Assembly: GCA_030641115.1 (NCBI GenBank)
Contig: DAOWID010000186.1
Span: 1 to 37,613, forward strand
Source of the DNA: Planctomycetota bacterium
GTDB lineage: Bacteria; Planctomycetota; Phycisphaerae; Sedimentisphaerales; Anaerobacaceae
Direction of reading: 5' to 3'
Length of the DNA: 37,613 bases
Each line of letters begins with the position of its first letter. Positions within the stretch are counted from its first letter, which is position 1. The notes under the pieces were generated by a model, which saw only the letters and a program-made list of their open reading frames with translations, made no database searches and had not been told where the DNA came from. This document shows positions 8,304-17,526 of the stretch, piece by piece. A program made the position numbers and the translations under genes.

Positions 8304-8336
8304 ATAAAAGATGGGGGGGCCATTATTGGCCCCCCC
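8304..8336 (-). terminator. Probable terminator of the polysaccharide operon
   Basis: A perfect 9-bp GC stem (GGGGGGGCC 8313-8321 with GGCCCCCCC 8328-8336) has a 6-nt loop. Read on the minus strand it is followed by ATCTTTTATAT. It lies about 80 bases past the stop codon of the last glycosyltransferase. Confidence 0.6.
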
Positions 8337-8417
8337 ACTCCGGCATCGTTGAGGATAGGGCGAAATTCGGCGGAACTTCGTGAAAGAACCGAACCGCCCA
8401 ACGGTGCCGGTTATATC

Positions 8418-9200
8418 TTAGCTTTCAGCGGTTACTTGTTTTCTCCCGAAGAACTGCGGGAGTTTGCGGAAGTTTTTGGCGAGAAGGGTGTAAAAACCTC
8501 CAATCCGGTTTCTTCGTATAGCTCGGTAATCTTCACGGCTTTTCCAGAAAAGACTACTGATATTCCTGTTGCTTGCGCCTCCCACTCTCATCTTTACAAA
8601 GACTCTCGGAACGTATGCAGGATAAATCTTGAGCTTAACCAGAATACGCATCATAAAGTCATAATCGGATGCTATTCTAAAGGATGTGTCGAAATACTCG
8701 CCATTTGCAAGGCGGGCTTTCTCATAGACGTCTCTCCTAATGTAAAGAGCAGTATGGGGAGGCATCCACCCGAATTTAAGTCTGCCAGGGCTAAATGTAC
8801 CACTTTCCCAGTAGCGAATAATCGTATCGGTGTTGTCCCTCCTGACATAGACAAGATCGCCATAGACGGCATCTGCTCTTGAAGTTTCAAAAGTCTTTGC
8901 AATACACGAAAGGACTGAACTATCGGCATATAAATCATCGGCATGAACAAGGCCGACGACATCACCTGTGGCTAAGCCAATCCCCTTATTCAGCGCATCG
9001 AACAGACCATTATCCGGCTCGGAGATGAATTTGGAAATCCCGGCATGGTACGACTTTATCACATCCACCGTGCCATCAGTGGAACCGCCGTCAATGATGA
9101 TATATTCAATATTCCGATAGTCCTGGGAGAGAACTGAGCGAATACTATCTTCTATCAACGGTCCGGGGTTATAGGAAATCGTGATTATAGAAAATTTCAT
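8418..9200 (-). CDS. GT2 family glycosyltransferase
   Basis: A 260-residue GT-A enzyme that should add one sugar to the lipid-linked polysaccharide repeat unit at the cytoplasmic face of the membrane. The N-terminus has FSIITISYNPG, then YIIIDGGSTDGT, the EPDNGLFDALNKG segment and a metal/nucleotide-sugar site VHADD (the DxD equivalent, near residue 85). SDYDFMMRI (near residue 180) fits the acceptor side of this group. The length fits WcaA/WcaE-like members. Its ATG overlaps the stop of the upstream GT4 gene (ATGA), showing translational coupling. It is the last gene of the operon. Donor and linkage cannot be told from sequence. Base composition is higher in GC than the four genes upstream. 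Confidence 0.9.
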   Translation of the reverse strand: MKFSIITISYNPGPLIEDSIRSVLSQDYRNIEYIIIDGGSTDGTVDVIKSYHAGISKFISEPDNGLFDALNKGIGLATGDVVGLVHADDLYADSSVLSCIAKTFETSRADAVYGDLVYVRRDNTDTIIRYWESGTFSPGRLKFGWMPPHTALYIRRDVYEKARLANGEYFDTSFRIASDYDFMMRILVKLKIYPAYVPRVFVKMRVGGASNRNISSLFWKSREDYRAIRRNRIGGFYTLLAKNFRKLPQFFGRKQVTAES

Positions 9201-10408
9201 TCAATCTTTGACGTAGGCTGATATTTTTTTTCTATCTGTTTTAATTTAAAAGAAGGATCACCTTTTTGTATAATCGATTTACATATACACATAATTTCTT
9301 CGAGTAATCTTTCCCAAGAATATCTTGCTTGATTCCGAAGCCCTTTCTCAATTAATTTTTTTCTTAAATCTTGATTAGTTATAACTTCTAATAATTTTTC
9401 TGAAACGTCTTTTGGATCATTAGGATTAAAATACAAAGCACCTTCACCCGCAACCTCGGGAAGAGAGGCACAATTTGAACATACTACTGGACATTTTAAA
9501 TATTGTGCTTCAATTAAGGGCAAACCAAACCCTTCGTATATAGAAGGCATGCAATAGCAAGCTGCATATTTATATAAACTGCATAATTCTTTTCGAGAGA
9601 CATAACCTAAATGGACGATTTGTTGCTCAAGCCGGAATTCTTTAATCATATTTAATATGTCTGACCATCTACCAAAAGTATTTCCAGTAATAGCTAATTT
9701 TATATCTTTCCTTTTTTCAGCTATATAATGAAAACTTTTTATCAATGTTTTAACATTTTTAGCACTATGCATATGCCCAACAGCAAGAACATATTTATAT
9801 GGTTCGAGCTTAGTATTTATACCATCAATGCTTAGATTATAAACATCTACAGATACTTCTTCTAATTTGTAATCAACTCCTTCACTACAAATAAATATAT
9901 TCCTATTAAACCACGGAAAAACTCTTTTGATTTCTCCAGCAGAAAATTGAGAAACAGTTAATATCCCATCGGCTTTCTTCAAAGATTGAACGATCATTAT
10001 TTTATGCCAAAATCTCGTAAACAAACGGACCGTTTTAGGGAATACGAAAGAAACAATATCATGTATCACGACCACACAGGGAATAGGTAAAAAATATGGC
10101 ATTACATAATTGCATACCAATATATCTACAGATTTTTTTTTAATCAATTTATATATTAACATTTGATCCTGAATTTTTCTTAACATTTTATTATTTGAAG
10201 GCAAAGAAAGTGCACAAATCTCTAAATCCTTACATTTTTTATGATAGATTTTCTCATTTTCTTTATTTACATATAATACAAATTCACATTCGTACTTGTT
10301 TTGATATTTTTGACAAGCTAATGCTAAATTGTGAATAAAAACACCTGCCCCTCCTTCTGAGCCAGTAGTTGAATATGGAACTAAATTAAAACCAATTCTT
10401 AAATTCAT
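9197..10408 (-). CDS. GT4 family (group 1) glycosyltransferase
   Basis: A 403-residue GT-B enzyme. The N-terminal half has a Gly-rich acceptor-side loop (TTGSEGGAGVFIHNLA). The C-terminal half has the family signature YEGFGLPLIEAQYLKCPVV and SNCASLPEVAGEGALYFNP, which binds the nucleotide-sugar donor with a retaining E-x7-E type site. It probably extends the repeat unit in the cytoplasm. It overlaps its neighbours on both sides by 4 bases, so it is an integral member of the operon. The DNA is markedly AT-rich compared with the wza-wecA part of the locus, consistent with lateral exchange of the sugar-specific genes. Confidence 0.9.
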   Translation of the reverse strand: MNLRIGFNLVPYSTTGSEGGAGVFIHNLALACQKYQNKYECEFVLYVNKENEKIYHKKCKDLEICALSLPSNNKMLRKIQDQMLIYKLIKKKSVDILVCNYVMPYFLPIPCVVVIHDIVSFVFPKTVRLFTRFWHKIMIVQSLKKADGILTVSQFSAGEIKRVFPWFNRNIFICSEGVDYKLEEVSVDVYNLSIDGINTKLEPYKYVLAVGHMHSAKNVKTLIKSFHYIAEKRKDIKLAITGNTFGRWSDILNMIKEFRLEQQIVHLGYVSRKELCSLYKYAACYCMPSIYEGFGLPLIEAQYLKCPVVCSNCASLPEVAGEGALYFNPNDPKDVSEKLLEVITNQDLRKKLIEKGLRNQARYSWERLLEEIMCICKSIIQKGDPSFKLKQIEKKYQPTSKIE

Positions 10409-11874
10409 TTTTTCTTTGGCCTCATAAATTTAATACAGTTTGTTAATACAATAAATATTATGATGGGATAAGCATATTGTGTTGCAAAATTTCTAAATGA
10501 TATAAACATAAAACCCGCAGAGAGGTTGACAATATAAACAATATACATCCTATTAATTTTCTTACGCAAAATATCAAGAAAATAACATATAAGAGATATT
10601 GTAAATGATAAAGACACAAACCCCCAGATGCCTCCAGCCAATCCGAATTGCCCAATAATACCAGGCAAAACATTACCTAAATAATCATCTCCTTCAACCT
10701 CCATACGGATATGATTATAATAATCACCTACTTGACTTGCTGGTTTTTCGGGCCAGAGAAGACGCGGAATCGGGTTAATGATGAATAGTAAAAGTTGGCT
10801 TTCTCCTAAAGGTTTTTCTGTACGGAGATACTCAGAACATATTACCGTTTCACTAAACATATCATTAGCTATTCCGGTATCTAACTCGTTTTGCCATGTC
10901 TGTAAAAATTGATCAATTCTAAGTTTATAAAAAGGTATGCCTTGAGATCTTGTGACGAGCATTACATTTGATATTCCAGAAAAAACAACTATAATGCTTA
11001 TACACAAAACAACAATTCTTTTCTTATTAAGCATTGTAGAAGCCGGGGGAAATACTATCACTAGAGAAATTAGTCCAATTAACATCATTAAGAAAGGGGA
11101 GCGGGTACCCATTGTGAATGCTCGAAACATCGCGTTAAAAGAAAAAAGAAAGAAAGACAACGCTTTTCTCTTGCCATAAATAAGAAGAAATGCTGCTAAC
11201 ATCATGGCAAGAGTCTGAAAGTGAAATAAGAAAAAAGACAAACTTTGCTTGCCTCCAAGCCTTGATGTAGGAAGCCAAGTTGCGTCAGCAGCTCTTCTTC
11301 CAGCAAATATTGCATTAAAATCAAGAAAACTATTTGAAATAATATATGGCAATATCCCAATAACTGTAGAAAACAAAATAATTCTTAACAAATGAAATTC
11401 TTGACAAACATACATTCTCTGTCTTTTAATATTAATTAGGTTTTCAGGAAAACTATTTTTAAGAATCCAATAAATAAATGAAAATCCTCCCATTACAAAA
11501 ATCACTGATAAACTTGCCATAACAACGCTTGAAGTTTGAATATTTATATTATGCACATAGTTTGGTGATCTTTTAAACAAAAACAATGCAGCAGGAACTG
11601 CATACCAAAAAAGAAATGCCACACAAACAATAAAATAAGAAAGACAATTATAAAGACCATAAAAACGATATTTCAATGAAAATAATGGTAAAATAAAAAG
11701 CACGTTTAAGATTAATAATGAAATTATACCAGATCTCACAAGAATCATATCATTCTGAAATGTTGACATTTCACAAAAAAAATACAATAAGATCGAAACT
11801 ATTATAGAAATTATTGAAACGATCAAATAGTAGTAGTGGAAATTAAAAATATTAATGTGCGCAATATCTTTCAT
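10405..11874 (-). CDS. wzy: Wzy-like oligosaccharide repeat-unit polymerase
   Basis: A 489-residue integral membrane protein with about ten to twelve hydrophobic segments and long external loops, the typical profile of O-antigen/capsule polymerases. The SRLGGKQSLSFFLFH and NPIPRLLWPEKPA segments resemble the oligosaccharide repeat unit polymerase family. It should join repeat units on the periplasmic side after Wzx flipping. The gene overlaps the upstream GT4 by 23 bases and the downstream GT4 by 4, so the three are co-translated. The sequence is very AT-rich. The call rests on topology, length and position, since Wzy proteins share little sequence. The symbol is generic. Confidence 0.75.
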   Translation of the reverse strand: MKDIAHINIFNFHYYYLIVSIISIIVSILLYFFCEMSTFQNDMILVRSGIISLLILNVLFILPLFSLKYRFYGLYNCLSYFIVCVAFLFWYAVPAALFLFKRSPNYVHNINIQTSSVVMASLSVIFVMGGFSFIYWILKNSFPENLINIKRQRMYVCQEFHLLRIILFSTVIGILPYIISNSFLDFNAIFAGRRAADATWLPTSRLGGKQSLSFFLFHFQTLAMMLAAFLLIYGKRKALSFFLFSFNAMFRAFTMGTRSPFLMMLIGLISLVIVFPPASTMLNKKRIVVLCISIIVVFSGISNVMLVTRSQGIPFYKLRIDQFLQTWQNELDTGIANDMFSETVICSEYLRTEKPLGESQLLLFIINPIPRLLWPEKPASQVGDYYNHIRMEVEGDDYLGNVLPGIIGQFGLAGGIWGFVSLSFTISLICYFLDILRKKINRMYIVYIVNLSAGFMFISFRNFATQYAYPIIIFIVLTNCIKFMRPKKK

Positions 11875-13048
11875 ATATTGTTCTTATTGCATAAGCAACT
11901 TTTTCGTTAGCTTTTTCAGGAGAATAATCTTTTACCGCGTTTAAACCAGCTTTTACAATTTTATTTCTTTTTTCTTTTGATAACAAAAGTTCTTTTATCG
12001 CATCACATAGAACTTCTGGAGACTTTACTGGAATTACTAATCCCGTCTCATTGTTTTTTATAAGTGTCCCTACACAACCACATGCATCTGTCACAATTAC
12101 AGGCAGTTCTGCCAACATCGCTTCCATTATTGCTTTAGGCCAAGTTTCCCAGTGGCTGGGCAATACATATACATCACTTGCTGATAAATATTTTGCAACT
12201 TTATCTCGAGTGACCCATCCGGTTATAGTTGCATCAATTCTATTGAGCTTAATAAATTCTTTTATATACATATATTCATTACTTCCTCCCTCTTTATGTG
12301 GCCCTCCTATAATAAGTAAATGTGGCATTGGAAAGTTACTTGGCAGTTTATTTTTTAATAATAAAACTGCTTTCAGCAAATCTCTTATTCCCTTTAATGT
12401 ATACGTTGTCCCTGAGAAAGCTATGCATAAATTGTCTTTTATACCAATACTTTTCCTTGTTTGCTCTCGTTCTCTCCTTCCTATTTTAAGCCACTTTGCA
12501 AAATATTCTGTATCGACAAAGTGGTGATAGCTAAATATTTTAGAATCTGGCACTCCATAGTATTTAAGACATTTTTCTGCTAATAAACCACTTGCTAAAA
12601 TTCCATCACAGAACGAAAAACTCATTCTCTTTAATTGTTTAATAAAATAATTACGATTTTTCTCATGCTCCAAAGGTCTTATTGTCATTAAAGATAAAAT
12701 CGGACATTTTAATTTTTTGGCTGCCCATTTAGCAGCTTGTGCGCTTAATGGCATATCTCCTAAAATAAAAACCATATCAGGATGAGGCTTTTCAAACAGA
12801 TATTTTGCCATGCTCATATCAAAGCTAATAAAAATTTGCGTTCGAAATAAACGTGACTTCCATATTAACGGTTTCTTGCAGAGTGGTTCGACGTAAGTAA
12901 ATTTATATTCTGCAGGGCCAATATCATGTTTTTCCTGCAATGAGTAAACTATTGAATCTATATTATAGTTTTCTGCTAATGAATTAAATAATATACGTCT
13001 TTGATATTCCATCCGATAGCATAGAGCTTTAATTTGTATTCTTTTCAT
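11852..13048 (-). CDS. GT4 family (group 1) glycosyltransferase
   Basis: A 398-residue GT-B enzyme. The C-terminal donor domain shows IAFSGTTYTLKGIRDLLKA, a domain-linking LLIIGGP segment, VYVLPSHWETWPKAIMEAM (the E-x7-E region, here ETWPKAIMEA), and NNETGLVIPVKSPE. It is predicted to transfer a hexose or similar sugar in assembly of the repeat unit. It lies 29 bases after the flippase stop and overlaps the polymerase start. It is AT-rich like its neighbours. The substrate is not predictable. Confidence 0.9.
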   Translation of the reverse strand: MKRIQIKALCYRMEYQRRILFNSLAENYNIDSIVYSLQEKHDIGPAEYKFTYVEPLCKKPLIWKSRLFRTQIFISFDMSMAKYLFEKPHPDMVFILGDMPLSAQAAKWAAKKLKCPILSLMTIRPLEHEKNRNYFIKQLKRMSFSFCDGILASGLLAEKCLKYYGVPDSKIFSYHHFVDTEYFAKWLKIGRREREQTRKSIGIKDNLCIAFSGTTYTLKGIRDLLKAVLLLKNKLPSNFPMPHLLIIGGPHKEGGSNEYMYIKEFIKLNRIDATITGWVTRDKVAKYLSASDVYVLPSHWETWPKAIMEAMLAELPVIVTDACGCVGTLIKNNETGLVIPVKSPEVLCDAIKELLLSKEKRNKIVKAGLNAVKDYSPEKANEKVAYAIRTIYERYCAH

Positions 13049-13077
13049 AAAGTACCGAGGCGTTTTCCAGTTATTGT

Positions 13078-14406
13078 CTATTTTCCGATCGGCACCGAAC
13101 GACTTAAGATGACTCTACTGAAAATATCCGACAAGGTTTTGCTTATCTGCCGCACAACATCAATGCGAAAGCCCCAGAGTTCCTTGAGTGGGATTTGCAG
13201 CACGTAGCGCGAATAGCAGATAAAATAAGCCAGCATTGACGACGTAGCAATAAGCATGGCTAATGCCATCCCGAGACCTTTGTACTTGGGCACAAGAAGA
13301 ATCCCAAAGCCAACAGCTATCGCGGTTCCAAGAATATTCCCGATCGAACTGGAAATTGAATAACCCAGGCCTCTTAGAGAATTGTCAAATACTGATGCTA
13401 ACCCGAACAATGAAATTGCAATTATTAAGGGATATGAAATCTTGATAGAATCTATATATTCTGATCCAAAGGCAAATCTTATAAGATATGGACATGCGAT
13501 CAGAACCATTGTTGTCATTATTGAAATCATAAAATGTGCATACCGGATGTGCAAAGCCATCTCTTTTTTTGCCTTTGAAATATCCGTTTTGGACGCGAGT
13601 TTCACAAAGGTCACCTGCACAAAAGCAGAAGCCAGGCCAAACTGACCCATCGCCACTGCAAGGGCGACTGAATATATGCCTAATGATGTGCTATCCACAA
13701 ATCTCGTAAGAAGCAACCTATCAACATTTAAAAATAATATGGTGGCCAAAGTCGGCAAATGAAGCATCAAACCTCGGACTAATAGTTCTCTAATTAATTT
13801 AACATTTAGATATTTTGGTGAGATGTTTTTTCCAGCAACCCACACTCGAATCAGTGTAACAATAAATATGCCAATAAGATTACATGCAACAAAGCCTTTG
13901 AGGGACACCCTGTTCATAAACCATAAAACGCACATTCCCAAAGCATACAGGATTGGTGGTAATATTCTTAAGATGTTATACCGAACAAAAGCCTGTCGGC
14001 CATGATCAATACCTAATAAACTCATACTAATTAGAGACAGAGGAATTAATGCGATATACCATCTTAAAATTGGAATTGCTTCAATTTTATCCTCAGGTAT
14101 AAATTTCCGATAGAAGATACAGGCCAATATAATTAAGCCGGCAGACATAGTAACAGAAAGCCAGAAAGTCGAAGAAACTACTTCGTCAAGTTTATATTTA
14201 TTTTTACTAATCAAAAAAGCGGTTGAAAATGGGATAGATAGATTAAAAAAAGAAACAAGTAGGGTCGGAACCAAAAAGATTACAACCTGCAAACCCTTAT
14301 TTTCGGGGCCGAGCAAACGGGCAGACAATATTCCCGAAACAATACCAGCAACTTGAATAAGAAAGCTTGCTGTTATAGTGCTGATATAAGCTTTTTTGTT
14401 TGACAT
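13078..14406 (-). CDS. wzx: Wzx-like polysaccharide flippase (MOP/PST family)
   Basis: A membrane protein of 442 residues with about twelve to fourteen hydrophobic segments spread evenly over its length. The N-terminal STITASFLIQVAGIVSGI and SARLLGPENKG are typical of polysaccharide transporter/MATE-like flippases. It should move undecaprenyl-PP-linked repeat units across the inner membrane. I chose the ATG at 14406; the frame extends five codons to a TTG at 14421 that is less likely to be used. It lies between the methyltransferase (71-base gap) and the first GT4. AT content rises from here onward. Confidence 0.85.
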   Translation of the reverse strand: MSNKKAYISTITASFLIQVAGIVSGILSARLLGPENKGLQVVIFLVPTLLVSFFNLSIPFSTAFLISKNKYKLDEVVSSTFWLSVTMSAGLIILACIFYRKFIPEDKIEAIPILRWYIALIPLSLISMSLLGIDHGRQAFVRYNILRILPPILYALGMCVLWFMNRVSLKGFVACNLIGIFIVTLIRVWVAGKNISPKYLNVKLIRELLVRGLMLHLPTLATILFLNVDRLLLTRFVDSTSLGIYSVALAVAMGQFGLASAFVQVTFVKLASKTDISKAKKEMALHIRYAHFMISIMTTMVLIACPYLIRFAFGSEYIDSIKISYPLIIAISLFGLASVFDNSLRGLGYSISSSIGNILGTAIAVGFGILLVPKYKGLGMALAMLIATSSMLAYFICYSRYVLQIPLKELWGFRIDVVRQISKTLSDIFSRVILSRSVPIGK

Positions 14407-14477
14407 AAACTCTAATCCCAACGTAGTCGGATATTACGTTAGTGTGTTCTTGCTTGATCCTGTATGATGGATTTGTT

Positions 14478-15128
14478 TCACGCCAAACGCGCGCGAACGA
14501 TCAACTCACCGTTTCTCATAAGTAGGCCTACAGCTATGGCAGCAAAAAGGTAGACGCGTCTTCCAAACAGCCTTCGCACTGGCAGGAGTCTATGGTATCC
14601 CAGCACATATTTGTAATGGTTTACATACGGCGCAAAGCCAGCACGGAAAAGCAGGTTATTGATAGTCCGAAAATTCCAACAGTACAAGTGCCTATTTATG
14701 TCTAATTCAATCGGAGGCCTATAGTGTCCTTCCTTTGGCAAGATCAAGTACAATTCTCCGCCCAGGGCCAGCAGCTCACGCATTTTCCGGAGGGCTCCGA
14801 GCGGGTTGTCGATGTGCTCAAGAACGTGTCGGCAAAAGACAATATCCCAAGCTTCAGTCGGCACCTCATCTATAGTATCATAGACTGGGATGCTGCGACG
14901 TCTACAGCTCTCTCGAGCTTCACTGCTGATGTCCCAACCTTTCGCCTTGGGGAGCGCTGCTATACCTTGCCCAATGCCACACCCGTATTCGAAGATACGC
15001 TTGTGCCTCTCGTCATCGGCAAAGTAGAATCGAGCTGAACCCTCGGCTCGGGCCCAGAAGTACTCGTCGTCCGACATTATCACCCCATGCGTTTTGGTAT
15101 GGTACTGGTTGTCGTAGTAGTTACTCAT
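14478..15128 (-). CDS. Class I SAM-dependent methyltransferase
   Basis: A protein of about 216 residues beginning MSNYYDNQYHTKTHGVI. Motif I is FEYGCGIGQG (SAM-binding glycine loop), an acidic residue follows the next strand (WDIS), and IVFCRHVLEHIDNP is the motif typical of Methyltransf_11/23 proteins. It probably methylates a sugar of the repeat unit or its terminal residue. The frame can be extended to a TTG at 15194, but the ATG at 15128 matches the usual family start. It lies between wecA-like and wzx genes and is less AT-rich than the genes downstream. Confidence 0.85.
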   Translation of the reverse strand: MSNYYDNQYHTKTHGVIMSDDEYFWARAEGSARFYFADDERHKRIFEYGCGIGQGIAALPKAKGWDISSEARESCRRRSIPVYDTIDEVPTEAWDIVFCRHVLEHIDNPLGALRKMRELLALGGELYLILPKEGHYRPPIELDINRHLYCWNFRTINNLLFRAGFAPYVNHYKYVLGYHRLLPVRRLFGRRVYLFAAIAVGLLMRNGELIVRARLA

Positions 15129-15282
15129 TTTTGCCCGTTTTTGGGCATATTTTTCTTGCCTATCTTGCCCAAGCTCCGCAAGTTTACATACCAACCCACA
15201 TTTTCAGCCCAAAAACCAACATCCACGTGAAAATGAACCTAAAAAAACCAAATTTTCTCTGAAATTGCAATTTTACGCTGCT

Positions 15283-16743
15283 TTATTTTCCTGGCAGGCC
15301 GGCTACGTCGTGCTCCTCCATCAGGCGGGCAAAGAGTGCGACCCTTCTGCCGGCGGATTCCAGAGAGCCACTTCCACAAACTTCTATTTTCAAATTAAGG
15401 AACAGGCCAGCCCGACGATCCCGCACGGGAACATCTACCTTCAGCGATTTATCCTGAAGGTCAGGGACTTGGCCATCAGAACGCCAGCTCAACGTGCGAG
15501 CGCTACCATCACGGTTTGTAAGAGGCAGGCTGAGACTCAAAAAACCCATCCTGTCCGCCGCTGTAGAAACTGCCTGCCACCACTGGTTGAAGGTCATCGC
15601 GCGCCGAAAGTGCAGCTCCGCATCCTCAAAGCCCTTTATCTCATCCTGCACCTGGTGGCTTATGGCGTATTTTTGCTGAAGGCCTGCTATCGTTTCCCTC
15701 AGTCGAACCGACCCGACTACACGGAATACAAGAAGCAGCAGTAACAAGATGCAGAGGAATACTATCAGAGAACTAATATTACGTGTTACCATCATAAACA
15801 TCCCCAGCCCGGCAGCAAGAAGCGTTACTACATATATTGTAATAACCACCTGACGTTGCTTCAGGCCCAAATCGACCAATCGGTGGTGGAAATGCCTGCG
15901 GTCGGGTGCAAACATCGAACGGCGTTCAAGAAAACGCCGCAGCATAGAAAAGAGCGTATCGAAGATGGGTATTCCCAAAGCTAATACCGGCAGGGCCAAA
16001 CCAACCAATACGGGAGATTTCGTCGAGCATAGCACGCTGGAAGAGGCAATTGTAAAACCTAAGAATAAGCTGCCGCAGTCGCCCATAAAAATCTTTGCCG
16101 GACTGAAGTTAAAGAACAAAAATCCACTCAAACTTCCGAGCAGAGCGAGCATCAATACCGCCATCACAACCTGGCCGCTATAGATGGCGAAGGCGGCAAT
16201 GACTCCACAGGCCACTGCTGAAATCCCGGCGGCAAGGCCGTCCAGGCCATCACTGAGATTCACGGCGTTAGTAATGCCAACAATCCAAAGGAGTGTCAAT
16301 GGCCAGGAGAACCAGCCAAAGTCAAGGGTCAGCCAGTCGGCAACAGTAACAAATTTTATCCGGATTCCAACAGCACAAACTGCGATAGCAGCAACCAGTT
16401 GTGCAAGAAACTTTATGCGTGCTCGCAGCCCCTTAGTCCTAATATCGTCAATCAGTCCTACAAAGAATATAAAACCGGCGGCACAAAGCAGCACAGCTAT
16501 CTTAGGCACAATATCCCGGAATGCATCGCCGATGACATTTGACAGGAACAGCACACAAACAATAAGAGGTATTACAGAGAGAAATATTGCTACACCGCCG
16601 ATGTGCGATATGGGCTTTGTATGCGTATGCCTTGCACCTGGAACATCGACTATACTGAGTCTGCGAGCAAGCCAGATCACAATCGGCGTAATTACCAGCG
16701 CAAGCAAAGCAGAGCCAAGATAGACGGATAGATAGGTTTTCAT
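15283..16743 (-). CDS. wecA: WecA/MraY-family undecaprenyl-phosphate sugar-1-phosphate transferase with C-terminal extension
   Basis: A 486-residue protein whose first 350 residues carry about eleven membrane segments and the family motifs: HTHTKPISHIGG, GLIDDIRTKG (Asp pair), NAVNLSDGLDGLAAG, FMGDCGSLFLG and DRRHFHHRLVDLGL. It should attach GlcNAc-1-P or a related sugar-1-P to undecaprenyl phosphate, the committed first step of repeat-unit synthesis. The 120 or so C-terminal residues after the last membrane segment are soluble and not part of the minimal enzyme; their role is unknown. The gene starts at an ATG without an evident Shine-Dalgarno, 37 bases after the NusG-like gene. The symbol reflects the family, not a proven substrate. 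Confidence 0.85.
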   Translation of the reverse strand: MKTYLSVYLGSALLALVITPIVIWLARRLSIVDVPGARHTHTKPISHIGGVAIFLSVIPLIVCVLFLSNVIGDAFRDIVPKIAVLLCAAGFIFFVGLIDDIRTKGLRARIKFLAQLVAAIAVCAVGIRIKFVTVADWLTLDFGWFSWPLTLLWIVGITNAVNLSDGLDGLAAGISAVACGVIAAFAIYSGQVVMAVLMLALLGSLSGFLFFNFSPAKIFMGDCGSLFLGFTIASSSVLCSTKSPVLVGLALPVLALGIPIFDTLFSMLRRFLERRSMFAPDRRHFHHRLVDLGLKQRQVVITIYVVTLLAAGLGMFMMVTRNISSLIVFLCILLLLLLVFRVVGSVRLRETIAGLQQKYAISHQVQDEIKGFEDAELHFRRAMTFNQWWQAVSTAADRMGFLSLSLPLTNRDGSARTLSWRSDGQVPDLQDKSLKVDVPVRDRRAGLFLNLKIEVCGSGSLESAGRRVALFARLMEEHDVAGLPGK

Positions 16744-16780
16744 TTTTTAGGTGTTTGGTATGGGGTATTAGGTGCAGGTT

Positions 16781-17332
16781 TTAGTCGATGTGCTCCAGGA
16801 GGTCGGCGTCGATTTCAATTAGGGCGCCCCGGCCAAGGATAGTGACTTCAAGCACCATGCGGGCTTTTGTGTTGTTTCTTTCGATGACCACACCTTCGGC
16901 GCCCATCATAGGGCCGGAGGTAATTCTGCACCGGCTGCCAACGGGAAGGTGAGGGTAGTGATCGATAATGGCTTTGCCAACAAGGGCCTTTTCTATCCTC
17001 GTGAGTTCTTGCACTAATCGGTCCTGGTCAAATACTTCGATAGTCTGGCACAGGCGGTTGGTCGCCATCGCCCTATAGCGGTCCTCATCAGTGCCGCAAA
17101 AGAACACGTAAGATGTAAAAAGCGGCATCATTACGCGGCGTTTGCGGCCGCCTGAGAAGATAACCTTCTCCCACATCGGCAGGAAATAGCCGATGCCACG
17201 GCTCAACATATCCCAGGCAAAGACCTTTTCGAATCGCGCCTTTGTGTGGGCGATCCACCAGGTGCCCGTAAGTTCGGCCAACGATTCAACTTCTGACGTT
17301 AGAATGGCTGGATTTTCGGATAATTTCAGCAT
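16781..17332 (-). CDS. NusG-like (UpxY/RfaH-type) transcription antiterminator
   Basis: A 183-residue protein with an NGN domain beginning WWIAHTKARFEK and continuing through LPMWEKV...RRVMMPLFTSYVFF. A KOW domain follows (PVGSRCRITSGPMMGAEGVV). Specialised NusG paralogues inside polysaccharide loci bind paused RNA polymerase near the 5' end of the operon and let it read the long transcript, as known for RfaH, UpxY and LoaP. Its position between the polymerase/ligase gene and the wecA-like gene supports that role. The gene is flanked upstream by a 194-base gap, the largest inside the core operon, where an internal promoter or recruitment site could lie. Confidence 0.85.
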   Translation of the reverse strand: MLKLSENPAILTSEVESLAELTGTWWIAHTKARFEKVFAWDMLSRGIGYFLPMWEKVIFSGGRKRRVMMPLFTSYVFFCGTDEDRYRAMATNRLCQTIEVFDQDRLVQELTRIEKALVGKAIIDHYPHLPVGSRCRITSGPMMGAEGVVIERNNTKARMVLEVTILGRGALIEIDADLLEHID

Positions 17333-17526
17333 TTGTCAGCTCTTGGCCTTTAGCGATTAGCTATCAGCCAACCGCTGCCGTTTGCTGTGCGCAAACTCTG
17401 TCTCCGTTGGTGCACGCACAACCAATTGTCACTTCTGGTTTCAGTTACCAGGGTTCAGATTCTACTGTTCAGCAAAACCCGTCCTTTATCATTTTTCGAT
17501 TACGTCGGTTAAGGTATCGGGCTCTG

